Source of the DNA: Nitrosospira sp. Is2
GTDB taxonomy: Bacteria > Pseudomonadota > Gammaproteobacteria > Burkholderiales > Nitrosomonadaceae
Length of the DNA: 64,000 nt
Assembly (NCBI RefSeq): GCF_033095785.1
Contig: NZ_CP137134.1
Span: 372,001-436,000 of the forward strand
Direction: 5' to 3'
Every line of letters begins with the position of its first letter. Within the stretch, counting starts at the first letter, position 1. Below, one piece after another: positions 16,816-26,051 of the stretch. The notes under the pieces are model-generated. The model was given only the letters and a program-made list of their open reading frames with translations. It did not search any database and had not been told where the DNA came from. Made by a program: the position numbers and the translations under genes.

Positions 16816-17306
16816 GGAAGGATGTATATAGACGTCCCTCTATTAGAGGTCCCTTTGCCTCTGGAATTTATCGACCTGGAGCCAAGGCATCGTTGACCAA
16901 AGTCTGGGATACCTCCTGCATCTTGCATATTCGAGCCCACCCGGATAGCAGATATATTATGAGATTTCCCGTGAGCAAGGTGTTGCTAATAGATGTGATT
17001 AACAAGAATTTGTTTACTAGGGGGTGGTATTTTCCGGCTGCGGATAAGGGTTCTAAAGCCGGTGGCGAGAACGTCCAGGAATTTCTATAGAGGTGCCTTA
17101 CCGAAGGGCAACTTGACCCCACAATCGTTACAATCAAATATCTGGGGCAGCGGAGGATTGACTCTGCAATATCAAAAGGAGTGCTGTGGAGTTGAGCACC
17201 CTCGTGCGAATATTAAATCTGTCGCATGGATGAATTTTTACCAACATGCCAACGAAACCCGGGGAGCTACCGCAAGGATGAGAACCCTGCCCGCAACGCT
17301 TTCCGG
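16816..17306. other. Intergenic stretch without recognised features
   Basis: These bases lie between the 5' end of the flavoprotein gene and the 3' end of the RTX gene. Frames on both strands lack ribosome binding sites and family resemblance. I see no terminator of note. Confidence 0.3.
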
Positions 17307-18215
17307 TTACAGTACGATGTCCGCAGCGACAGGCGCGGCACCCAAGACCTCAATCGCGAAATCAGCATGCTTGTCACCGTCCGTGTCGCCTCTTAGAAGA
17401 TTCGATACAGGATCAAAATAGAGTTGGCTAGGCACTCCCGTAAAAGGACCCGTGATCCAGGTGAAGGGATCATTCACGGGATCAGTCGTGTCAGCATCGA
17501 TCTTGCTGAGATCGATCTTGTCGTTCCCTACGCCGAAATCTCGAATAACGTCGCGGTATCCCTCTACCGGAACACTGTCGGCAAGGGAGCTGTACCCAAA
17601 CACATCGATGCCGATTCCTCCAGTCAGATCATCTTTTGCCATGCCGCCTGCAAGCACATCATCGCCATCCCCACCGTCAAACGTATCGCGGCCTTCACCC
17701 CCTAACAACCAATCGTTGCCGACACCGCCATTAAGCTTATCGTCGCCTTTGCCGCCTGACAACCAGTCGACGCCGTTATTGCCCGTAAGCGCATCGTTAC
17801 CGTCATCTCCTGACAACCAATCGTCCCCGACATTGCCGTCCATAATGTCGTCACCTTCGCCACCGGACAACCGATCATGGCCGGCTCCGCCGTCAAGCTT
17901 ATCGATACCGTCGTCACCGGACAGCCAGTCCTCGCCGGCATTGCCGTTAAGAGCATCGTCACCTTCACCACCTGATAACGAGTCGTTGCCGTCGCCGCCA
18001 TTCAGCTCATCTTTGCCCTTACCGCCGGACAACCAATCCTCACCGGAATTGCCGTTAAGGGTATCGTCACCGTCACCGCCATCGATCCAGTCGTTCCCGC
18101 CTAATCCACTGATAGTGTCAACGCCCTCGGTAGGAAGAAGGTTTCCCTGGCCCGGTAAGCTGGAAAAATCGGGCGTAATGATATCGTTTAACGATGTTCC
18201 ATTAATAGTAGCCAT
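17307..18215 (-). CDS. RTX calcium-binding repeat protein
   Basis: After the start at MATINGTSLNDII (AGAGG upstream), this 302-residue protein consists mainly of about fifteen glycine/aspartate-rich nonapeptides of the GGxGxDxLx type, interleaved with variants such as GNSGEDWLSGG. Such repeats form calcium-filled beta-rolls. The C-terminal part (VIRDFGVGNDKIDLSKID, then ending IVL) is typical of RTX proteins secreted by type I systems, with an uncleaved C-terminal signal. No type I transporter gene lies nearby. There is no toxin or enzyme domain. A CRP-type operator lies 172 bases upstream of the start. The protein may be an adhesin or S-layer-like surface component. Confidence 0.88.
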   Translation of the reverse strand: MATINGTSLNDIITPDFSSLPGQGNLLPTEGVDTISGLGGNDWIDGGDGDDTLNGNSGEDWLSGGKGKDELNGGDGNDSLSGGEGDDALNGNAGEDWLSGDDGIDKLDGGAGHDRLSGGEGDDIMDGNVGDDWLSGDDGNDALTGNNGVDWLSGGKGDDKLNGGVGNDWLLGGEGRDTFDGGDGDDVLAGGMAKDDLTGGIGIDVFGYSSLADSVPVEGYRDVIRDFGVGNDKIDLSKIDADTTDPVNDPFTWITGPFTGVPSQLYFDPVSNLLRGDTDGDKHADFAIEVLGAAPVAADIVL

Positions 18216-18760
18216 GGCAGTTACCTCTGTGTGCAATCAAAAGATGCTTATGAAGTTTCCTCTACTTGATGTCTCCCTCTTGTAATTCTTCTTGGTTGCT
18301 TCGTGTTTTCTTCTTATTTCCCTCTTGTTTCCCTGCTACGCGTATTGCCGCGCAATTACACGATACTTCGCGGCGCGCCGAAAAGATGTGAGAAAAGTCA
18401 CACGTCTGTGATGTTTTATATTTCTGCTAGAGTTACAGAATGACCCCGTAGGGTCGAGAAGGGAAGTGGGCGAGAGATGTGGGCGCAGGGTTCTGGCATC
18501 AAATCGGGCGCTGTTCACATCTGCATGGTTCTTTTTAATTAACTATGTGCGGTTTCCAACATTAAACCAACCCGGATAACGTTATCCTGCGAGATGGGCA
18601 AATTTGCGTAAACAATGCAATTCGATTTTTTCGGCCGCTCATCACTGATTATCAGGAGCGTGAATGAGGTGCTAAGCACCCCCGTCATAACAGCCGGCGC
18701 TATCCTCACCAAATTATCCTTAAGAAAATCATACAGACCTCCTAACTGCACTCCTTAAAC
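18216..18760. other. Divergent promoter region between RTX gene and cyclase gene
   Basis: This 545-base region contains the CRP-type palindrome at 18387-18402. The minus-strand frame at 18539-18751 starts with GTG and has no family resemblance, so it is not called. The cyclase start at 18761 lacks a clear Shine-Dalgarno sequence. Confidence 0.45.
18387..18402. promoter_or_regulatory. Perfect CRP-type operator TGTGA-N6-TCACA
   Basis: The sequence TGTGAGAAAAGTCACA matches both half-sites of the E. coli CRP consensus. The right half-site TCACA is followed after four bases by TGTGA, so half-sites are stacked. The Crp-family regulator encoded at 25232 has the matching recognition residues. The site could act on the RTX gene (172 bases away) or the cyclase gene (359 bases away). 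Confidence 0.65.
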
Positions 18761-21031
18761 ATGACGGACTGGATCAAACGTCTGTTATTCGCATTTCTCG
18801 TCGGCACGTTTGGGGTATTGATCAACCTGACGCCGTTGGGGCTGGAGCTGGAGGAAGATCTTGGACTGCCCCGGCTATTTCAGCTGCGTGGCGCAGCCCC
18901 GGCGCCGCCCGACGTGATGGTGGTGGCCATAGATAAGGCCTCGGCCGTCCAGTTGAATTTACCGGTCGTGCCCGGGCTGTGGCCCCGCGATGTCCACGCC
19001 CATCTTATCGAAAACTTATCGGAAGCGGGTGCAAAAGTAATTGCCTTCGATTTGCGGTTCGACACGCCCGGCAAGGTGCCGGAGTATGACGTGGCGTTGG
19101 CGAAGGCGATAAATAACGCGGGCAACGTCGTGATCGTGGAAAGATTGGACCGTGAGGATTCGCCCTTACCGGCCGAGCAGGGGGGCGGGGCTCACTTCGG
19201 CTCAATGGTAAAGAGCGCGGCCCTTCTTCCCATCATCGCAGACGCTGCGGCTGCCCAAGCGACGTTTCCCTTGCCACGAACCTCCAGGATAAACGATTAC
19301 TGGGCGTTCAAGACCGATGCTGGCGAAGCGCCAACGTTACCAGTAGTCGCGCTACAGCTTTTCGCGTTGGATGCGTATGAAGAATTTGCCCGCTTGTTGC
19401 GCGACGCCAATCCATCCCTGGCGTTGCGGCTTCCAGATAGAAACAGTATCGCTGTCGAGAATTTGATCTTGACCCTGCGCGGCATTTTCACCGACGAGCC
19501 CCAGCTTGCTCAGCAAATGATCACCGCGTTGAACCGCGACGCTCGTCTCGACCAACAATCAAGGCGACTTATCAGATCGATGGTGAGCCTTTATTCCGGC
19601 GATGAAGCACGCTACCTGAATTTTTACGGCCCCCCGCGTACAGTACGAACCATACCTTATTACCAGGCACTACGATCTCACCATGGTTCGGGAACGGGCG
19701 GACCAACAGAAAATGATTTTAAAGGCAAAGCTGTGTTTGTTGGTTTTTCGGCCGCAACGCAGCCCGAGCAGGACCGAATTAGAGACGACTACCATACCGT
19801 GTTCTCGCGGTCTGACGGGCTTTATCTAAGCGGGGTCGAGATCGCCGCGACCGCTTTCGCCAATCTGCTGGAAGATCGCCCCCTGCGGCTCCTCCCTCCC
19901 CCCTTGAATCTCGCGATCGTTTTTCTCTGGGGGTTCGCCATAGCGATTGTCGTCGCCGCGCTGCCTCAACCCACCAATATCACGCTCGGTACGGTTTTCG
20001 TACTTCTCGGTCTGGGTTTTGTCTCCATCTATGTCTATATCGCGCACCATCAATTCACCAACGCGGGGAACTGGCTGCCCCTGATCGTACCGCTGCTGCA
20101 AGTTTCCGTCGCTGTGTTCGGAGCCGTATCGCTAAAGTATTACGACGTCAAACGGGAACGCGAGATCCTCAAGAAAGCATTCGCTAAATTCGTGCCCCAG
20201 CGAGTTGTCACCGAAATTTTAAAGAGTACAGGTCCCATCACGACCAACAATCGATTGGTTCATGGCGCGTGCCTAGCGACCGATGCGGACAGGTATACGA
20301 CGCTTTCAGAGGAGATGAACCCCGCTCAGCTTGGCTTGTTGATGAACGACTACTACGCAACCATGTTTGAACCCGTAAGCCGGCATGAAGGCGCGGTTTC
20401 AGACGTCGTAGGAGACGCCATGCTCGCGATTTGGACTACCTCTTCCGGGGATGAGTCTTCTTTGCGTAAAAAGGCATGCCTAGCCTGCCTCGATATTGCG
20501 GATGCGCTGGAACGCTTTAACGCGATTAAAGGCAGGCCCCCGCTTTATACCCGTATTGGGTTGCACTCGGGCGAGATGCTCCTTGGCGCCGTTGGCGCGC
20601 TCCACCACTTTGAGTACCGCGCGGTCGGCGACATCGTAAACACCGCGAACCGCATCCAGGGTCTCAACAAATATCTCGGCACACGCCTATTGGTATCGGA
20701 ACAAGTCATCGAAGGACTGGACGATTTCCTGACACGTTCGGTCGGAAGGTTTCTGCTGGCGGGGAGAACGACTTTCATACGCGTAGCCGAACTCATGGGG
20801 CGCAAGCAGGAGGCGAGCAGCGAACAGAGGTGGCTCGCGGAAATCTTCACCGATGCCATGCTTGCTTACGAAACGCAAGAATGGAACGGGGGATGCTACA
20901 ACTTCGCGGAAATTCTCAAAGCATTTCCTGATGACGGCCCGGCCCGATTTTATCTGAAGCGCTGCCAGCATTATCGGGAAACGCCACCGGTGGGGCCCTG
21001 GGATGCGTGCATACGAATGGAAGGAAAGTGA
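18761..21031 (+). CDS. CHASE2-domain class III adenylate/guanylate cyclase
   Basis: This 756-residue protein senses an envelope signal and makes a cyclic nucleotide in the cytoplasm. Residues 1-25 are a membrane segment, about 40-370 a CHASE2 sensor in the periplasm (VVAIDKAS, GAKVIAFDLRFD, GKAVFVGFSA), and about 380-460 three membrane segments. The C-terminal cyclase domain (about 500-675) keeps metal-binding Asp508 (ATDADRYTTL) and Asp552 (VVGDAMLAIW), and VGDIVNTANRI supplies Asp624, Asn627 and Arg631. Asp624 at the purine-recognition position favours ATP. All residues needed for activity seem present. It is followed by a FecR-TPR-barrel gene and a Crp regulator, which suggests one circuit. 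Confidence 0.92.
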   Translation: MTDWIKRLLFAFLVGTFGVLINLTPLGLELEEDLGLPRLFQLRGAAPAPPDVMVVAIDKASAVQLNLPVVPGLWPRDVHAHLIENLSEAGAKVIAFDLRFDTPGKVPEYDVALAKAINNAGNVVIVERLDREDSPLPAEQGGGAHFGSMVKSAALLPIIADAAAAQATFPLPRTSRINDYWAFKTDAGEAPTLPVVALQLFALDAYEEFARLLRDANPSLALRLPDRNSIAVENLILTLRGIFTDEPQLAQQMITALNRDARLDQQSRRLIRSMVSLYSGDEARYLNFYGPPRTVRTIPYYQALRSHHGSGTGGPTENDFKGKAVFVGFSAATQPEQDRIRDDYHTVFSRSDGLYLSGVEIAATAFANLLEDRPLRLLPPPLNLAIVFLWGFAIAIVVAALPQPTNITLGTVFVLLGLGFVSIYVYIAHHQFTNAGNWLPLIVPLLQVSVAVFGAVSLKYYDVKREREILKKAFAKFVPQRVVTEILKSTGPITTNNRLVHGACLATDADRYTTLSEEMNPAQLGLLMNDYYATMFEPVSRHEGAVSDVVGDAMLAIWTTSSGDESSLRKKACLACLDIADALERFNAIKGRPPLYTRIGLHSGEMLLGAVGALHHFEYRAVGDIVNTANRIQGLNKYLGTRLLVSEQVIEGLDDFLTRSVGRFLLAGRTTFIRVAELMGRKQEASSEQRWLAEIFTDAMLAYETQEWNGGCYNFAEILKAFPDDGPARFYLKRCQHYRETPPVGPWDACIRMEGK

Positions 21032-21154
21032 AACTGGGAGAAATGGAATACAAGCTTACGAACTCATGCGACTTGATTCAATGGATCTAGTGAAAAAAAA
21101 CCGAGGCAGCGCACGGGAAAAAACTGGGAATGCAAACCGGAATGACTGGTTAAA

Positions 21155-24100
21155 ATGAATAATCCTCAGGAAGGTCTAAGAAGATCAGTCTCCGCCTGCA
21201 AACATAGCGCGGTGGTTCTACTGATCCTGGCGGCCGCCCTGTTCAACTCGGTTTTTGATGCATCGGCCGCGGAACTTTGCACCCCTGCAATCGCCCTGGT
21301 CGTTTCCGTGCAGGGGATAGTAGAAGTTCGCCGCTCCCAAGAAAAAAACTGGCAGCCGGCGGTACTGAACCATAGTCTTTGCCCAAGCGATATGATCCGC
21401 GTACGGCAGCACAGCCGTGCAGCGCTGCGGCTCAGCAATGAAAGCGTGCTCCGGCTGGACCAGAAAACCACGCTCGTGCTTGGGGGGGCGGATGGAGAGC
21501 GTCAAACGCTGCTGGAAATGCTCACGGGCGCGATACATGTACTGACCAGGACGCCAAAGCCCTTCAAAATAAACACCCCGTTCTTAAATGCCGGCGTCGA
21601 GGGAACCGAATTTTTAATTGAGCTGGATCAGGACCAGGCAAAGCTGGTGATGTACGAGGGCAAGCTCTCGGCCAGCAATAGCCACGGAAGCATTATCCTC
21701 GCGGACAATGAGGCAGCGGTTGTCCCCAGGGACCAGGCGCCGCGGAAAGAAACAATCGTGCGTCCGATGGATGCCGTCCAATGGGCGTTATTCTATCCGG
21801 CGATTATCAGCTATCAGCTCGACGAGCAGCCAGACGACGAACCCGCAACGCAACACTTGCGTATTGCTATTGACCGGTATGAACACGGCAGAATTGCGGA
21901 AGCGCTCGCGGCGCTCCATGATGTGCCTGAGGGCGAGCACTCGCCTCGCTTCCTGATCTACCGCGCCGGGCTCCTTCTGTCGGCCGGTCGCAGCAATGAA
22001 GCCAGCGCAGATATCGCTCAAGCGCTGCGAATCGAACCCGGCAACAGCGACGCCTACGCGCTGCAAGCCGTGATCGCCACCGTGCAGAACGATAATGAGC
22101 GGGCGCTCGCCATTGCCACCCATGCGGTCGAGCTGAATCCAGCCTCCTTTGCCGCCTGGCTGGCATTGTCCTACGTGCAGCAAGCCCGCTTCAGGATCGA
22201 GGAAGCGCTGGAAGGCGCAAAAAAGGCGGTCGAGCTTGACCCAGAGAATGCCCTCGGATGGGCGCGGCTGGCTGAGTTGCAGATGGCTGCCGGTTATCCG
22301 GAGCGGGCCGTCAAGGCTGCGCAACAGGCTGTGCGACTCAAACCGGATCTCGCCAGAACGCAGACCGTTTTGGGCTTTACCCACCTCGTCCAGATCGACA
22401 CCGGCGCGGCAAACGCCGCTTTCTCCCGCGCGGTCGAGCTCGACCAGACCGATCCCATGCCGAGGCTTGGTGTTGGCCTTGCGAGAATACGCGAAGGTGC
22501 TCTTGAGGCCGGCCGGATTGAGCTTGAGATTGCCGCCAGTCTCGACCCCGCAAACTCCCTCATCCGCAGTTATCTCGGGAAAGCATATTTTGAAGAGAGG
22601 CGCTATCCCCTCGCGGGAACGCAGTTTGATCTGGCAAAAGAACGGGACCCCAATGATCCCACACCCTGGCTTTATGACGGAATCATGAAACAGACCCGGA
22701 ACCAGCCGGTGGAGGCTCTGCGCGATATTCAAAAGTCCATCGAGCTGAACGATAACCGGGCAGTCTACCGTTCTCGGCTATTGCTTGATCAGGATCAGGC
22801 GGCGCGCGGCTCCAGCCTGGCGCGCATCTACGACAATCTCGCTTTCGGGAACCGCGCGATTGTGGAAACAGCTAAATCATTGACTATCGACCCTGCTAAT
22901 CACTCGGCGCATCGATTTCTCTCGGACACCTACGCAGACACCCCCCGATATGAGGTTGCCCGGGTCAGCGAACTTCTTCAGGCTCAACTCCTGCAACCCG
23001 TAAACGTAAATCCGGTTCAACCGCGCCTCGCAGTGGCTGATCTCAATATTATTACCGGAACGGGCCCGGCAAGGGCGGCCTTTAATGAATTTACGCCGTT
23101 GCTTGAGCGGAACAAACCCCAGTTCGTCGCTTCCGGCGTGATAGGCAACCAGAGCACCCGCGGGGACGAAGCTGTGCTCTCGGCGCTTTATGGCCGCGCT
23201 TCAGTCAGTGTCGGGCAGTTTCACTACAACACCGACGGATTTCGTCAGAACAATGATCAGAAACACAATATTTATAATGCATTCGTGCAGTATTCGGTAA
23301 CTCCGCGTTTTAATGTGCAGGCCGAAGTGCGCACGCGCCAGACTGAACACGGCGATTTGTTACTGAATTTTAACCCTGCTGTTTTTACTCCAGACCGGAG
23401 AAAACTGGACGAAGATACGGCAAGGATCGGGGCGCGGTATTCGTTATCACCCAACCAGGATCTCATCCTGTCCGGGATCTATACTGATAGGAAAGAGGCT
23501 TTGATAAATGTTCCGGACAACACGTTTGCCGGAACAAATGTTACCGATACAACCACAACTAAAAGCAGAGGCTATCAAGCGGAAGCTCAATATCTTCTCC
23601 GCGGCGAACGGTACAACGTAACCACGGGGGGCGGGGCATATCAAATCGATGCGAGTAAAGGAGAAAGGCTGGATTTCGGAGTGCCATGTCCCCAGTTCAT
23701 GGAGTGCAATTTAGGGCTGCGAAACTTCAGGAGGGAACGCTACAGCGGTTATCTCTACACAAATATAAATTTACCCGGAAATATCACCGGAACAATTGGT
23801 GGAAATTACGTCTCCCTGAAGGACGGCACAAATTTCGAAATCGATAAATTTAATCCGAAATTCGGGTTGCAATGGGACATTACGCGCAGGCTTCGCCTGC
23901 GGCTTGCATGGTTCGAGACGGTCAAGTCGGCTCTCATTGCGAATCCAACGCTTGAGCCTACACAGGTCGCGGGGTTCAACCAGCTATTTGATGACGTGAA
24001 CGGAACGACGGCGCGACGCAGGGGAGCAGGCCTTGATGCTGTCGTATCCGAGAATTTGTACGCGGGCGTGGAAATCTCGGACCGCAACCTTGGCGTTCCA

Positions 24101-24580
24101 TTTTTCTCGGATAATCTGACTTACAGCAGAACCGAAAGCCAACAGGAAAAACTCTATCGGGCATACCTTTACTTATTACCTCATCCATATTTCTCGGCCA
24201 AAGGCGAGTTTCAATTTGAAAAATTTGCCCGGGACGCCTCCACAACCGGACCGTATGGAATTGAAACGGCAAGCGCGCCGGTCAACGTCAGTTTCTACCA
24301 TCCTTCGGGCGTATTTGCGAAAATGACGACAACATATGTTCACCAGAAAGTAAAAAGTCGTACGGGCGAAAATTCCGGGGTTGACGACTTCGTTTTGCTG
24401 GATGCGGCCGTAGGTTATCGACTGTCTAACCGACGAGGTATTTTAAGCCTGGAAGGCAGAAATCTTCTGGACGAGGATTTCTTCTACAGGAATGTCAATT
24501 TCCAGGCATCCGAACCTGTTTACTATCAACGTTTCACCCCGCATCGCACTTTGTTTTTACGTGTTACGTTAAACTTTTAA
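21155..24580 (+). CDS. FecR-TPR outer-membrane beta-barrel protein
   Basis: The 1141-residue product has a signal peptide (residues 1-39, VLLILAAALFNSVFDASAAE). A periplasmic FecR-like domain follows (about 45-195, with the hallmark TPFLNAGVEGTEF and VMYEGKLSA), then about ten TPR units (about 225-545, e.g. AIATHAVELNPASFAAWLAL), and from about 610 to the end alternating polar/aromatic strands typical of a porin or TonB-receptor-like barrel, ending LFLRVTLNF with a terminal Phe. There is no plug domain. It lies 123 bp behind the CHASE2 cyclase. FecR domains normally pass receptor status to inner-membrane partners, so this protein may link the outer membrane to the CHASE2 sensor. That link is inferred from gene order. 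Confidence 0.85.
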   Translation: MNNPQEGLRRSVSACKHSAVVLLILAAALFNSVFDASAAELCTPAIALVVSVQGIVEVRRSQEKNWQPAVLNHSLCPSDMIRVRQHSRAALRLSNESVLRLDQKTTLVLGGADGERQTLLEMLTGAIHVLTRTPKPFKINTPFLNAGVEGTEFLIELDQDQAKLVMYEGKLSASNSHGSIILADNEAAVVPRDQAPRKETIVRPMDAVQWALFYPAIISYQLDEQPDDEPATQHLRIAIDRYEHGRIAEALAALHDVPEGEHSPRFLIYRAGLLLSAGRSNEASADIAQALRIEPGNSDAYALQAVIATVQNDNERALAIATHAVELNPASFAAWLALSYVQQARFRIEEALEGAKKAVELDPENALGWARLAELQMAAGYPERAVKAAQQAVRLKPDLARTQTVLGFTHLVQIDTGAANAAFSRAVELDQTDPMPRLGVGLARIREGALEAGRIELEIAASLDPANSLIRSYLGKAYFEERRYPLAGTQFDLAKERDPNDPTPWLYDGIMKQTRNQPVEALRDIQKSIELNDNRAVYRSRLLLDQDQAARGSSLARIYDNLAFGNRAIVETAKSLTIDPANHSAHRFLSDTYADTPRYEVARVSELLQAQLLQPVNVNPVQPRLAVADLNIITGTGPARAAFNEFTPLLERNKPQFVASGVIGNQSTRGDEAVLSALYGRASVSVGQFHYNTDGFRQNNDQKHNIYNAFVQYSVTPRFNVQAEVRTRQTEHGDLLLNFNPAVFTPDRRKLDEDTARIGARYSLSPNQDLILSGIYTDRKEALINVPDNTFAGTNVTDTTTTKSRGYQAEAQYLLRGERYNVTTGGGAYQIDASKGERLDFGVPCPQFMECNLGLRNFRRERYSGYLYTNINLPGNITGTIGGNYVSLKDGTNFEIDKFNPKFGLQWDITRRLRLRLAWFETVKSALIANPTLEPTQVAGFNQLFDDVNGTTARRRGAGLDAVVSENLYAGVEISDRNLGVPFFSDNLTYSRTESQQEKLYRAYLYLLPHPYFSAKGEFQFEKFARDASTTGPYGIETASAPVNVSFYHPSGVFAKMTTTYVHQKVKSRTGENSGVDDFVLLDAAVGYRLSNRRGILSLEGRNLLDEDFFYRNVNFQASEPVYYQRFTPHRTLFLRVTLNF

Positions 24581-24589
24581 GGAGAAAAA

Positions 24590-25018
24590 ATGAGCGCAAT
24601 AACGAAGATATTGGCGGGAGTGGTAACTTTGACTTTAGCGGCACCGGTAGCCGCCGCGACCCCCATCGCTCCAGCCAAGGACGTGCATATAAAAGTCACT
24701 GATAATATACGTGAGGCGGTTAGTATCCTGGACGTTCAATTTGCCATCGTAATCGATAAGCGCAACCATATACACGTTCTCACGGTCAGCGATATGAAAC
24801 ACCCGGCACACAGTGAGGCGCAAAATCCGCCCGCGGACGACCCGACGGATGATGATGCCGGCGGAGGAAAGTTTTCCACTCAAATCAGACAGGAAGCGGA
24901 TGGCTGCTGGTGGCTGACAAGAGGCGAGCGAAATCAGGATGGCGCGCAGATTGAAGCTCACGAAGTATGTATAGGAGGCCGTGGATGTCCCGTTGGGGAG
25001 CGAAAGCCGATCGCCTAA
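24590..25018 (+). CDS. Small exported hypothetical protein
   Basis: The start follows AAGGAG seven bases upstream. The 142-residue protein has a signal peptide (ITKILAGVVTLTLAAPVAAA), then a domain with VTDNIREAVSILDVQFAIVID, a proline/aspartate-rich linker (NPPADDPTDDDAGGG) and a C-terminal part with two cysteines (EVCIGGRGCPVG). It lies 9 bp behind the barrel gene and must be co-transcribed with it. It is probably a periplasmic partner of the FecR-TPR-barrel protein; no family is recognised. Confidence 0.75.
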   Translation: MSAITKILAGVVTLTLAAPVAAATPIAPAKDVHIKVTDNIREAVSILDVQFAIVIDKRNHIHVLTVSDMKHPAHSEAQNPPADDPTDDDAGGGKFSTQIRQEADGCWWLTRGERNQDGAQIEAHEVCIGGRGCPVGERKPIA

Positions 25019-25231
25019 GCGCACATACTATCTCTGGCACCATTCTCTGCTTATCCGTGATTACGGTGAAGGTGGCACGACGTTGAACGACGGAAATCCC
25101 ACGGGTTCTATATAGATTCAATGGGAAGCGCGCTGCGTTGCCCCCGCTCGCCCCTTGCAAACGGAGCGCTCCTGTACGTGCTCACGGAAACCTGCCGAGT
25201 TGTCGCACATAGATGAGAGGAGAGACCGGAG

Positions 25232-25957
25232 ATGATTGCGCCAGACATCACAGCTGAACGTGCCAGCGCAATGCTTGCGGTTATCAAGGAATTTCGGCAT
25301 CTTCACCAAACAGATCTTGCGCTTGTAGCCAAATGCTGCCATTGGCATCATTACTATTCAGGGGAGCATATCGTCGGGTATCGGGAAGATACGAACCACA
25401 CCTTCTTTATCGTACAAGGCGAGATTCGCATTACCTACTACTCGTCGTCCGGCCATGAAGTTATCTTATGCGACCTGCCGGCCGGCGAAATGTTTGGCGA
25501 AGTAACGGCCATTGATGGCCTTGCCCGCTCCGCCCTTGTAATTGCTAAAACAGATTCGATAGCGGCATCCATGTCCGCACCCGATTTCCTGAATCTCCTT
25601 CAATCCAACCCACATATATCACTGGCTATCCTCAAGCGTTTAGCCGGACAAGTGCGCCGTTTAACCGAGCGTGTCTTTGATTACAGCACACTTTCTGTCC
25701 GCAATCGTATTCATATCCAATTATTGCGACTTGCAAAAAGGCAAACAGCGGCGCCAAACATGGGCGTGATTTCACCAGCACCCACTCATACTGAACTTGC
25801 CAATCTTCTCAGCACCCATCGTGAAGCAGTGACTCGGGAATTGAACGCGCTGGCCCGCGCCAAACTGGTCATACGCGAATCCCATGAATTACACATACTG
25901 GATATTGCAAAGTTGAAAAGAATGGTTGAAGAAGCCCGGGGGCTCCATCGTCTCTAG
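25232..25957 (+). CDS. Crp/Fnr-family transcription regulator, cAMP-type
   Basis: The 241-residue protein has an N-terminal cyclic-nucleotide-binding beta-roll (about 20-125) and a C-terminal winged helix (about 150-235). The phosphate-binding cassette reads AGEMFGEVTAIDGLARSAL, with Glu90, Arg99 and Ser100 at the positions of Glu72, Arg82 and Ser83 of E. coli CRP, so cAMP binding is likely. There are no Fnr-type cysteine ligands. The recognition helix LLSTHREAVTRELNAL has Arg197, Glu198 and Arg202, the same spacing as Arg180, Glu181 and Arg185 of CRP, which read TGTGA-N6-TCACA. A perfect such site lies at 18387. GAGAGGAGAGACCGGAG precedes the ATG. It probably responds to the cyclase encoded in the same cluster. 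Confidence 0.88.
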   Translation: MIAPDITAERASAMLAVIKEFRHLHQTDLALVAKCCHWHHYYSGEHIVGYREDTNHTFFIVQGEIRITYYSSSGHEVILCDLPAGEMFGEVTAIDGLARSALVIAKTDSIAASMSAPDFLNLLQSNPHISLAILKRLAGQVRRLTERVFDYSTLSVRNRIHIQLLRLAKRQTAAPNMGVISPAPTHTELANLLSTHREAVTRELNALARAKLVIRESHELHILDIAKLKRMVEEARGLHRL

Positions 25958-26051
25958 CCAGATAATATAACTGTCATAGCCGTGATTCTTCCAGATAACT
26001 AAACGAGATTAAAACACCTCACACGCTTTGTGCGACTGGCTCATAGCCCGA

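Noticed and set aside
17307..18215. Regularly spaced repeats, CRISPR-like at first sight
   Set aside because: The periodicity is 27 bp in a coding frame and gives RTX nonapeptides; there are no spacers.
17452..18285. Plus-strand frame rich in Ser and Pro
   Set aside because: It is the complement of the Gly/Asp RTX repeats.
18539..18751. Minus-strand frame with a GTG start upstream of the cyclase gene
   Set aside because: It lies over the divergent promoter region and has no recognisable family or hydrophobic pattern.
21788..22732. Minus-strand frame of 314 codons
   Set aside because: It is antisense to the TPR region of the FecR-TPR-barrel gene.
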